Shown here: in pieces, positions 41,210-51,920 of the stretch
Numbering within the stretch: position 1 is the first letter of the stretch
Layout of the letters: the number at the start of each line of letters is the position of its first letter
Assembly: GCF_024679245.1 (NCBI RefSeq)
Contig: NC_090191.1
Location: 36,747,638-36,811,637 of the forward strand
Length of the DNA stretch: 64,000 nucleotides
Origin: Pseudorasbora parva
Taxonomy: Eukaryota; Chordata; Actinopteri; Cypriniformes; Gobionidae
Direction of reading: 5' to 3'
Program-made: the position numbers and the translations under genes
The notes under the pieces: generated by a model
The model's database searches: none
Told to the model about the DNA's origin: nothing
Seen by the model: the letters and a program-made list of their open reading frames with translations, nothing else

Positions 41210-41760
41210 ATCTCTCATTCTCTCACCCTCTCGCGCCTCAGGGGGTTTATAGATTGAGGACGGCGATCTTTGAGATGATTGACAGCTGATTCGTTCGGTG
41301 ATGATGAGGTGCACATGTCCAAGGAAAACAGACATGATGGAAAATTTGAACAGGGGCCGGTTTTAATTTGTGCTCAGAGTAATGATAAATGACGAGCAGG
41401 GGGCAATCAGGAGGCCACGCGCTTCTCCTAGTCACCTTCAAAGAGTGTGTTTGCTCAACAGAGGAATCACTGCGCATCCTAATTAACCCATCGACTGACA
41501 GGAGGATGACAATATCGCCATTGTCGCCGCTGCCTTCTGTTGTTGTGCTAAAACTTTGATTCAATTGCTTTGATTTTATTTCCAAACTTATGAAGCGTTG
41601 CACAGGTTTCCGAGCCCCTCTGTTGACAATAATGCAACTTCAATCATTTTCAACGAGGTGATTGTGTCGAGCAATGGATGTCTCAGCCTAATTTCAATTA
41701 CGCCTTTGAAGAGAGTGGTGTGTTGTATCCTCTGGACCCAATTAAAGCTGTTTTTAACCT
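41210..41760. promoter_or_regulatory. candidate enhancer with PBX/PREP-type site
   Basis: A repeat-free block holding an exact TGATTGACAG decamer at 41276-41285, the consensus for PBX with PREP/MEIS partners, followed at once by a CAGCTG E-box overlap. Further motifs include CTAATTAACCC near 41479 and CTAATTTCAATTACG near 41689. The 118-residue minus frame at 41247-41603 has no domain. Function is inferred. Confidence 0.4.
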
Positions 41761-42805
41761 GTAAGAGAGACTTCAAGAATAACCAAAAAAAGCATATCTT
41801 CACACACAGGGCTATAAAAAATGCATCTACTGGTACTCACGGGTGTATCTGGCATCAAATTTGATTTTGGAGGAGTGTGCTTGTTTTTTTCCAGCTCTTT
41901 TTGCAGTTCCCCTATGGTCATTCACTTCAGTTCTTGATTGAATTGGATTAAGATTTGAAACGAAACCCAAAATGAGTCTTTCACTTCACAGTCTTGATTT
42001 AGTGACTGGCCCATCCCATTTTTTTAACATGTAGATTTAGTGATTACTTCTCCAGTTCACTTCTGGATCTTCAATCCCACCATCCGCCCCTCTCTCTCTC
42101 TCTGTTCTCCGTGAGCGGTAGGGTCGGCAAACCGAAGTCTCGCTCCACCTACTGTGGCCTGTGTTGTGTGTGTGTCTCATTACCTCTCTGCACATCTGCC
42201 AAAACACGCACGTCTGTAGGCCTCTCCTGCGTGTCAGCTGCGTTTACCATGGCTTTGAACACCTGGCCCTGCATGTTTTATTGATTGCTTTGTTGGTTGA
42301 TGCTGGATTCCCCTACAATGTCCAGAGATGGGCTTATGTATTAGGAATGCAGCACGCAATAGGTCAGGCTGGATGAAAGGAGATCCGAGATGGGGCTTTT
42401 TTTATGTTACCCTGAAGAACTGGAGGCTGGATCCTTCATCAGATACCTACATTTATGAACTGTTTTCATGACTGACTGTGTTGGTATCGTTTTTTTATCA
42501 GGCGGTTTTTGTACTTTTTGTAGTCAACCACAAAGTATGATTCACCTCTACTGGGCATAGTGTAACAAAATATTATTTTCATTTCATTTCCGTTGTGTAT
42601 TGTCAGAAAAAAAATTGAGATAAGCCTAGCATGTGCCACTAGATATGGTTGTTGTACCCCTAAGGGTACATGAAGTGTAGGATGCTTAGGAAGCTCTGGA
42701 TTGTGACGCCACATAGTGACTTTTGTAATATTGTGGATACCATGCATTTTAATGTGTTGATGCAGGTTTAGCATTAAAAAAGTATCCAAAAATCCTTATT
42801 TACAG
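41761..42805. other. unique non-coding region
   Basis: Contains a short CT run at 42088-42103. Nothing else recognised. Confidence 0.33.
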
Positions 42806-43045
42806 GATTAGTTTACTCAACAATTGTCATAAATGATTCACCCTTATGCTGGTCAAAACACATTTTACATTTTAATCTCTGGCACTCAAAATTAGAAGTT
42901 TAGCAGCATGTTCATGCTGCTCTTTCCATATAATGAAAATGCATTGTGAATGAGGGGCTGCTCTAAAAATGACTAAAAAGCATCATAAGAAATTGTCCAC
43001 ACTGTGATTTGTTCTCCATATTTCATGTCTTCTAATGCAATAGTT
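42806..43045. repeat. probable degraded dispersed fish repeat
   Basis: Words such as GATTCACCCTTATGCTGGTC, CATGCTGCTCTTTCCATA and ATGACTAAAAAGCATCATAA follow the order of a multi-copy cyprinid sequence I recognise. Heavily mutated; class not assigned. Confidence 0.45.
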
Positions 43046-45252
43046 CCAAACCTTTTTCCCACCAATCTTTGTATACAATATTTTAGGACCCATGACCTTT
43101 CCAGTTGTTCGTTATTTACTTGATATTAGAATACCCATGAACCTTTATTAAATTAGATTTGTTTGTCCTATTTTACGTAATTTTAAGTCAAAAGGTGTTA
43201 TGTGGGACAGACTTAAATTTCATTATTTACTGAAAATATTCTGTTTATAGCCATATTTGACATCATGATGCATTGTGCAATGTTTTTTGAATTTCGTACA
43301 AGGATTATAGACTACTTCTATTGTGCATTTTTGGAAATAGAATGCCTATGAGATGGAAAAGGGCAGCATCAACATTATGCTAAACATTTCCTTCTGTGTT
43401 CCAATGAAGATAGAAAGTCATGCGGGTTTGCAACAACACGATTTTGGGTTTCCTTTGTGATTCAGTATTAGTTGTGTGTTTGCGTTGTGCGCTGTTAATT
43501 ACATCACTGATTCGCCCAAGAGAAAGCAAGGTGGCACACTGGCCAAAAACAGTCAGAAAATGTCACATTAATTAGAGGAAGAAAGAGAGCGGGAAAGAAT
43601 GTATCAATGTGAAGTCATTAATTACATGCTTAGTTTAACCTCTTGACTTGGTTTCTATTTGTTCTAGAGGGGTAAGACAGAAACATGCAGATGTGTCAGG
43701 ACCTGCATTAACGCTCCATATTTTAGAGCCTCCGCAAACTGCAAACAGTCGTCAGATGAAGGGACGCGGCGGCGCTTTGTTGTCAGACAGTGGTTCCATG
43801 TCGACTTTGTTACCGTGTGTTACCCTGTGGTACGGCTGTTTTGTTCATTTTCGAAATGCGTTGACATTTCTCATTGTTTCCCAGCTCTCTCAACATGACT
43901 TTTGTTTGCTTAAAGGCTTGTAATTGTTACGACAATGTTTAAGTAAGGGATCAGCACATAGCAGATGGTCGTAGTGAGTGTTGGCAATTATACGTGTTGG
44001 AATATAACAATGGCTACAATTTATTTGAATGAAAACTCTCACAGCGCCGCCTGCACATCAGATTTGAGGCCGTTCTGCTGAAATGAGCGTTACTTTTCAG
44101 TCCGAGATGAATAATCTCCCCTCATGTAGACTAAACACTAAATTAAAAAGCTTTTTGATCTATCTCTTTCGCTATAATAAGACGATGGTGGAAGTGCGCA
44201 CCGGTGACTTTGAGAGATAAAAAGTGGTGGCGGTAGCCGAGGCTTGGGATAAGGGGAAATACATTTCTCGCATATGTAACGGGGCTTGATTAACAGCCTT
44301 CCCAAGCAAAAAGCTAATTATTTTATTGAGTCAGGAGACGGAATCTCACCCAGGGGATTTGGCATTAGCTTTCGAATAGAGAAGAACTGTGTCTTTTCCC
44401 CCGCCTCTTGGACGACCAGCAGTCTGACAGAGGGATGAGCCCCAGGTATGGGTGGTCTCAGCACATGTGTATCAATAAGGAGCTTACCGGCAGAACTGCA
44501 AAAAGGAGGGAGTACAATACCGGAGCAATTTGATTCTAAGCCCCTTAGGTCAATCCGTTGAACCCTTTTTTCCCCCACAAGAGCTTTTTTTTATCAGGAC
44601 TCTTCCCATTTTTCGTAACTCAAGTTCTGAGTTGGCGAGAATAATGTTTGCTGTCTTTCAGCTAGTCCTTGATTCAGCTGTAGCACCGTTTTCGGGAAAC
44701 GCAGCAATGTTTTCCCTCTGGACTGTGGTAAAAAAAAGAAGAAGAAAAAAAGTACCATACATTTACGTGCCTGAACAATCCATATCTAAAGTGGTGGCAC
44801 GCCGACAACAAATCGCCCTCTGCGCGGGTCGGTGTCTCCAAATGCTAAGGTTAGAATTTAATTGTGACGCAAGGGGGAGAGCGTGTCGGTTATGGACAAA
44901 ATAGCAATGTACATGTCACAGGACGTGTTGCGAATAGTTCACTTAATACCACTGTATACACAGCGGACAGAGAGCGGCCACCTTTGCTCCCCGCTCTGCA
45001 AATCCCTGAATAAGAATGTGACATAAATTCTGCACATATAAAATTAGTAAATGCCACTGTAGCCATAGTTAAATATCACACAATTCCCCAAGGAGGCCCC
45101 TTGCAAGTTACCTTGCCCTATTTTGCAATAAAAAAAGAAGAGTTGGGGGGAGAAAAAGAATGGATGACAAAAAGGAGAAAAGGGCGGGGGGTTACAGGCA
45201 AAGAAAAGGCGACGGTGAAGAAGTGGTGTTGGCTACAGCTGTGCATAGTTAC

Positions 45253-45258
<6 letters not shown>
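43046..45258. other. unique non-coding region
   Basis: About 2.2 kb with no recognised repeat. Sections 43640-43930 and 44030-44330 have regulatory texture. Frames of 124 residues (44530-44904) and fewer lack domains. Confidence 0.32.

Positions 45259-45297
<39 letters not shown>
45259..45297. repeat. (GA)n microsatellite
   Basis: A perfect array of about 39 bp. Confidence 0.94.
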
Positions 45298-45300
<3 letters not shown>

Positions 45301-47245
45301 TACGGTCTAGGAATAGCCAGGATGGCTTTTACATTTAGCGAGACCTCCCCTCCTGCCGACTCATATTGAAACTATCAAATAAAACGCGGTATCGAGAAGC
45401 CTTTCTCATATGGCTCATTAGGGGTTAAGTGCAGTCTAATCTTTTCTCTAATAAAGTTACTTTGAAGTGAAGAAAGTGGGCGGTACGGGGGCCGTTGAAC
45501 ATTTTGTAAATGAGCTCAGCTGAAAGCTGTGTGTGTGTGTGGACTTCTAAATGCATTCTGTCACTTTGAACAGGTTTAGAAATATATTCTCGCATGCGTC
45601 TCCGTCCTCTCCGGTTAGGGTTTCCTCAGCTTCGCTTTGCATGATGGGAGATTTTCCTTTTCCGTTCCGTCGCCTGTTGCTGCGCTGGCGCGGTGCCATG
45701 TGCACGGGGGGAAGCCCCTCATTAATTTAGCCACAGATTGCTGTTAGCTCCTCGCGCTCTGGTGAGAGGTGTTTACAACTGTTTAGCGGCAAACTGTCAC
45801 AGGCTGAAGCCTTAATGTAGTACAGAGTCGCACCGCCTGGACGGGGCTTGTTTGTTTTTTTGCGCATGTTGGCATTTTCTGTTAATAGGCAACGTTGGGC
45901 CGCCGCCAGCAGCACTGGCAGAACGCAACAGGTCCTGTGAATGCTTGCAGGGTGCCAAGCGCTGTATCTAACACATTGCAATATGGTTGTGATTTCCAAT
46001 GTAAATGTTATTGTACTTCCATGTATGCGTGTATGAGAGTGTGTGCGTATACTCTCCACGGTGTGTTTTCTATCCATTTTTTTAATCCTCCATCTGCAAT
46101 AGGACTGGAGGGGGGGTGAGATTCTTTCTTCGAACAGATCATGTTAAATTACCCAAAGCCATTTAGCGTCCAGCACAGAAATGGCATTTTTAACATATGG
46201 AACTCTTTATTTAATGTTTTCCTTGTTGATATACAGAATCTATAACAAATGGTAATGATTCGCAGCTGCTGAAGGGATGTCAGATGTTTGGTCGAGGCTG
46301 GAATGATGAAGAGGTGCCTCGTTCCTGCAATAATGCACATTTACTGCTGATTGGACACTTGGGTCAATTGACTCAATACTCATAGGGACAATAAAAGATA
46401 AATCGAGAACGATTTTCAAGATGTGTAGCCACATACTATAAATGTCAATCAGTATGCACTTTTTGTGTCTTTTTTTTTACTGTATTTACTAAGTCATTTT
46501 GCATGCAAACGTTCTTGAACTTGCATACTTTTGTGGACTTTTATCTCAAATATATTTCATATATTAACTTTCCCCATATGAAGTTGACTGTAAAATAAAT
46601 GAGACAGCCTTGACAAGTGTAACAGAAATCAGACACGCGAGTACATATGCCGTTATACTATTTGACCTTCTTTGCATTTATGTATGTATAACCTGGAGAA
46701 ATGTATGTTTCTTATTCACCACCTCTGTGATTGCCATGTTCACCCCAACTCCGGACCATCACAGGCCTAGTTAACACACCATGCCGTGTTTCAGCCTGTC
46801 ATCAAATTGACTTGATGTAGCATAGCATGGCAGTGAGAATGTTGATTTTCTGAAACCTCAGGCCTTGATTATACCTAGCCGACTGTGACCAAAGCAAATC
46901 ATAACAATAATCGCACATTCGGCGGCCTCCAGGGGGGCCCATATATGAATGTGCTGTCAGTAATGTAATAACGGATGTATGAAACTTTGTTTCTAAAAGC
47001 AGATCTGCTCTGATGGTTATGGACAGATGACTCAATCCCCACATTGGTACCAGTTCTCTAGGTAAGCTAGCATCTTGGTAAATGAGGCCAGACAGTTCTG
47101 ATGACTCTGAATATTTAATATTTTAAATATCTGTTCACTGTGTTGTACCCTTGCCATATAGACTTCAATTGTAAGTGCACTACTGTACACGTTTTTCAAG
47201 TCTTGTCGAGTACTGAATCCTGAATATTCCTTTAAGAGAGGCATT
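45298..47245. other. unique non-coding region, candidate regulatory DNA at 45380-45760
   Basis: Repeat-free. The first part contains GGCTCATTAGGGGTTAAG and TCTCTAATAAAGTTAC motifs and CpG-rich text near 45660-45720. The remainder is AT-rich. No gene is supported. Confidence 0.3.
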
Positions 47246-47558
47246 TTAAAGGGGTGGTTGGATGCAATTTCCCTTTTTTAACTTTAGTTATTGTGTAATG
47301 TTGCTGCTTGAGCATAAACAGTATCTGCAAAGTTACAGCGCTGAAAGTTCAATGCAAACGGAGATATTGAGTTTTAAAGTTATGGCAGTTTATTGCCTAC
47401 AAAAACGGCCGGTTCGGACTACAACGAGCTTCTTCCCGAGTTGGTGACATCATAAACTCTTGCTATTAAGATGAACACTGCCCCAGATGTGACTTCTGCC
47501 CGTACTGGTAAGGGGCGTGGCATTTCCGGCAACCTGTGCTTGGCACTTCAGCCAATAA

Positions 47559-48390
47559 GGGTGCTTTCACACCTGCCTCATTTAGTTCGGTTGAATCGTA
47601 CTAGAGTTCTCTTCCCTCTTTGGTGCGGTTCATTTGGTCAGGTCTGAAAGCAGCAATCGCACTCGGGTGCGCACCAAAAGCGGACCAAACAAGCGTACCG
47701 AGACCTCCTTGAAGAGGTGGTCTCGGTACGCTTTCAAACGAACTCTGGAGCGGTTTGTTTGTGGTGAGAACGTGATCCGACCTCGAACACAACCAACTGC
47801 AAAAGAACTGATCATTTTTGGACTAAACCAGCTGCCGTAGTTAGCTGCGCTGACATTGTGTGCATGGCATTATTACCTGATAGATCGTTGGAAATATTTT
47901 CGGGAAGATGAGCATGTCAGTTAAGAATAATTAATGCACGCCTCCTGTTGAAGTGACGAGTGATGCGCGCTCGCCGTCTGCAGTGCATTAGAATGTTGTT
48001 TTCACATCGCATCCGCGCTTCATTATAGAAATGTATTGTTTGCATACTGTGGTAAATACACACAGTGTAGTAGATTATGGCCAGGGACAAAACTGGCCCG
48101 CGCAGTCGTCTCTCCATAGTGTTATTATAGTTTGCTGGCTTTGCCTCTTCTGTTGGAATTTTTCCACATGTTAATTCTGACCAATCGAAAAGCAGTTTAA
48201 GAAATACGCCTTGGCCAATGAGTGATGTGGATGTTGTCATGTGCCTGCGTTTTGATTCGTTTCAACTGGTTCAGACCAAAGCAATCAGTGTGGTGTGAAA
48301 AGGAACCAAAAAAGCTGAAAAATGGAACAATGTATAATTGTTTGCCCTTGGCTTGGACGAATGAAGCGAACTAGAGATGTGAAAGCACCC
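47559..48390. mobile_element. Harbinger-like MITE inserted in the TTAA element
   Basis: The termini GGGTGCTTTCACACC and GATGTGAAAGCACCC are inverted repeats, mismatching at one position of 15. TAA lies outside both ends (47556-47558, 48391-48393), a 3-bp duplication typical of PIF/Harbinger. The 832-bp interior holds a perfect 15-bp hairpin and no transposase frame. The ends resemble those at 235-747. Being intact inside an interrupted host element, it is the younger insertion. Confidence 0.8.
47691..47733. other. perfect 15-bp inverted repeat inside the MITE
   Basis: AAGCGTACCGAGACC (47691-47705) and GGTCTCGGTACGCTT (47719-47733) are exact complements around 13 bases. It may be a subterminal structural feature of the element or a later local inversion duplication. 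Confidence 0.8.
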
Positions 48391-48701
48391 TAAAAATACA
48401 TGAAACTACATGGTCATCTAACCAATCTAAGACCATTGCGTTTTTCAGAAGGATGGGTTTCATAGAAGCAGGAAGCAAATGAGCCGTTCAAAGGACAGTG
48501 GAGACAGCGGTGTGGAATAAAGGTCAAATATAAGAAAAATATGGCTTTTTAAAAAAATGGAAGTATTAAGACATGTTATACTGCAATCCATAAACACAAC
48601 CAAGCTTATAAAAAAAACACAGAACCACCGCTTTAATGTCTAGGACCAAAGGAAGGAATCACGAGGTGAATTTAACTTGGAATTATCCTTCAAGCATTTT
48701 G

Positions 48702-48820
48702 AAAGTCAACATGAAATACTGCTTGCAACCCATTTTATTGTTATAATGTAATGGATTTCTGAGACCAGTAGAGCGTGTTAAGGAAGTAAATAGGGCCACT
48801 TTTAAATTCATGTTGACTTT
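48702..48820. mobile_element. short MITE with perfect 14-bp terminal repeats
   Basis: AAAGTCAACATGAA and TTCATGTTGACTTT are exact inverted repeats at the edges of a 119-bp unit. There is no coding capacity and no clear target duplication. It sits 66 bp right of the nested transposons. Confidence 0.7.
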
Positions 48821-50030
48821 AAGGCCTGTCGGAAGACTAGTGCAAAGCTTTTCAAAAAGCCACATACTTGAATCTAGTCAAGCTGTTGTTGTAACAGCAA
48901 ATAAGTGATGCTAAAAAGCCCTGCTTGTAGAAAATACCCAGTTCATTACTGCATATCTATCTTCTGACATAACATGACACAGAAACGGTGCAAAGAGTCT
49001 CTCAGTCAAAAGTCATTTTGTTATTTGATTTGAATCACAGTCTTTGGCAAGAGCTTTTTGGTTTACGGTTTTGGCCCTTTGGAAACCCAGCATATACTGC
49101 CTTAGCTTTGAGAGGGAGGTTGATCGTTTTGCTGGATTTGGCCTCAGTCCTTTTGTAAAGCTGCAAGTTGTTTTTTGCGGCCTTTAGCCAAATAGCTTTA
49201 TTGCATTTTTGAGTAACCAGCATTAAGCTCAAGGCTGTCAGTGACTATCCTGCTATTACCTGCACGTGTTTGTTTGACAGCCTCTATCGATAAAGATAAT
49301 CTTTGATCAAACAGTGCGTATTGAACTACATGCAACTCCAAACCGATGCCTAGATAAACAACGAGCTCAATCACTGCGCTGTCAGAGGAGTGTCCTCCGC
49401 TAGCTTAACCATCCGGGCCAGTTTTCCTGACAGCTTCATAAGAGCTTTTTTCCTCTTCTAAGGCATCGTGGAATGATCCGTTCTGACAGCGCCGGAGAAT
49501 AGCATGTTTGGAGTCTACAATGGGCTTGTCACGTCTTTGTGTATTCAGATATTTACATTGTGTTCATCTCATTTGGGCCTGTGGCACTGAATTCTCTTTC
49601 ATATCGAGATAAATGTCAGAACACAATGGGGGTTTTTTTTCCAGCTTGTTGTGATAAATAAATATTTAGGCTCGGCTGTCACGCCTACGTTGTTTTTTTT
49701 TTCTCTCTCGCTTTTGTGCATATCTGTTTATCACCCTGCTGAGATAAGAAGCGACCGGGAAGATCATTTGAATAATACAACAAATTAGCAAACACAACAA
49801 GTGCTTTCTATCCTTTGGCAAGTGGTGGCAAATTAAATATCTATTATTTACAGTTACATCTTGTTGCCAGAAGAGAAACAGTTTGTTTACTAAACATGCA
49901 GATGCCGAGATGAAAGTGTCGCAGTTGCATAATTCATGCGCCACATGTTTGCGCGTGTAAGTCAGGCATCCTAAACTCTTCCCTGTGCATTAAAAATACA
50001 CCACTGTAACGCAGCAAAGCTCCCAGTATT
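48821..50030. promoter_or_regulatory. unique block with TCF/LEF-like palindrome
   Basis: Repeat-free. The section 49260-49320 contains GTTTGACAGCC, a CTATCGATAAAGATAATC stretch and CTTTGATCAAA (49301-49311), a TCF/LEF-type palindromic core. Poly-T runs at 49630 and 49695. No gene is supported. Confidence 0.3.
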
Positions 50031-50960
50031 GTTATCATTTATTCAGTCATAGTGGCATTAATATTGCACGCGCGCCTCTGCCCTCCTGGTCTGTTTTTCC
50101 GAGTTACCGGGGCGCCGTTCGGGAAACCCGTCGCAGCAGTGGCGAGACCGTCCTGGGTTCTGCTCTCTACCGAAAATGAATCCTTATTATAATGACACCT
50201 AGATTAGCCCAGGTGAGACAGCCTGCCGCCCTTCGGGGCATCTCGGCACGTCGTTTAATCCAAATGCCAATTTGGCGTGGGTTTGTTTGGCGCGAGGAAG
50301 GGTTGCATGGAGAGGGGAAGGCGCTCCTCCCAGCTTGGTGCGTCTCTAATTGGAGTGCAGGGAGCGGGTGGAACTGCCTGGCGTCAGTCAGTGTTTAGGA
50401 TGCCCGGGGGCAGCGCTCTCCTGTGGGTATCAAAGTGCTCTAATTAAATGCAGGGTTCATAGCATGGCCCTCTGCATTACGGGCTGAGAGAAAGCGAGAG
50501 CGGCCGGCTGCCTCCTTGCCTTTGACTAGCCTCTGCTAATTACCTATTGTCCAATTGACTTCCCATTCCACTTCCTACCAAACAATGAACCTCACGCTTG
50601 TCAGGCAGACCCCCATCTTGCTGTTTTTATTTTTTTTTCTTCTTCCTCCTCACCTTGTCTTAGCCTGGCCGGCCTAATTAATCTTATGGAGATCTCCCTC
50701 CTCCAGGTTCCTGCGCGCCTGGCCTCCTGTTTATAATTTGATTTGGAATGATAAAAGTATGTGTGGCTATAAAAGACGAGTGTCATTTTCCCGAGTGCTG
50801 GGACGTGCCGGGGCTATCAATCTTCCCAACGTGCCCGGCAAACTGATTTCCCAGAAAATTAACTTCAATTAATATCACAAATCCCCTCGGCGTGGCCGCA
50901 GAGGCAGGCGTCGCTTTGAAGGAGAACCTTCAAAGATTTCTCACAATGGTGTTTCGCTCG
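50031..50960. promoter_or_regulatory. candidate conserved non-coding block
   Basis: A GC-richer, CpG-containing, repeat-free block with TGCTAATTACCTATTGTCC (50535), CGGCCTAATTAATCTTATGG (50670) and GGCGTGGCCGCAGAGG. No frame longer than 68 residues and no domain. Texture is that of a strong enhancer or CpG-rich regulatory element. Confidence 0.33.
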
Positions 50961-51223
50961 CATCCGCACATGCCCTTTTGTTTCCCATAGCATAGGAAAT
51001 ATTTGCTGCATCTACACAAATATTCCCACATCAACATGAAAAATTGATTACGCTCGCAGAGCGGAATGCTAAAACGGAGATTGTGTTAAAACAAGGCATT
51101 CAGGACGTTTTTCAAGCAACTAACAGGGATGTACTTTTGCTAGGATTTGTTCATTTACTGGTCAAAATGGATTTTTTTCAGCGTAGCCCTTCAGTGGAGG
51201 AGTTTAAACCAGCAACAAGCCTC
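50961..51223. other. unique spacer
   Basis: Nothing recognised. Confidence 0.3.
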
Positions 51224-51332
51224 GATCTTCATTTTTATCCAATGCAACTTTTACATTTTTTATTTAAAACATAAATTTCTTTGAATGCGTTTCCTGACCT
51301 GTGCACATACCGCCACTGATTGAGCTACAGGA
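51224..51332 (-). repeat. tRNA-derived SINE, cyprinid type (copy 3, degraded)
   Basis: On the minus strand it starts GTTCCTGTAGCTCAATCAGT, a clear box A region. The box B region is eroded. The tail-like TTTTTATCCAATGCAACTTT at 51229 agrees with copies 1 and 2. Confidence 0.55.
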
Positions 51333-51771
51333 ACATTAAAACATGCTGAAGCGATGTTTGTGTGCAAAAACACGGTCGCGCTATTTTACATATGCATCTG
51401 CTTACGTATGATATCGCTTGTTTATTCTTCTTTACCTGTGTTTTGATCAGGAGATTATGTACTCTTTCAGAAGATGTTATAGCCGTATATCAGTAAAAAC
51501 ACAAAAAGCCGGAAATATTTTCACTGTTTAAATATTGGCCATAATAATCAACAATATGACCTAGTATGCTGATGAAATAAATTCAAAAGTGCTTCAGGAA
51601 GATGATGTATGTATGTAGCTTCAGTTATATGTATGTATGTATCTATTTATAGTTTTTTCACAGTATACATACATACAAGGAAACTGGTCTGCAGGACATT
51701 GCGATCTATTTAGCAAGGGAATTGCTCAGTCGGTCACATACAGATTTGCCAAGTTTGCGTTTCAGTAGGGG
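51333..51771. other. unique region with ATGT/ACAT words
   Basis: Short GTAT repeats near 51608-51640 face ACATACATAC near 51666-51676, giving a weak inverted repeat. Nothing else was recognised. Confidence 0.35.
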
Positions 51772-51920
51772 CGTTTACATGGAGCACTGGAATCTGTTTA
51801 AAAGTCCTATCCGAATGAAAATGCTTCAAATAAACGCCTCAATCGGAATAAAAATGCCCAAACCCAAAGGGATAAATCTTTCCATGAACCGATCAAACGA
51901 AATATTCCACCATGTAAACG
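51772..51920. mobile_element. short MITE with CGTTTACATGG ends
   Basis: CGTTTACATGG on the left and CCATGTAAACG on the right are exact 11-bp inverted repeats, with further pairing of TGGAAT against ATTCCA. Related to the element at 39148-39666 by its termini. No target duplication is clear. Confidence 0.6.

Larger units (their letters stand above)
47250..48632. mobile_element. TTAA-target DNA element (piggyBac/Kolobok-like MITE), interrupted
   Basis: TTAA lies directly outside both ends (47246-47249 and 48633-48636). The termini AGGGGTGGTTGGATG and, reversed, AGCGGTGGTTCTGTG are inverted repeats. TTAA duplications are used by piggyBac and Kolobok transposons, so the choice between them is open. 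The element's own sequence (47250-47555 and about 48394-48632, roughly 545 bp) is split by a second transposon. No transposase is present. Confidence 0.75.
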
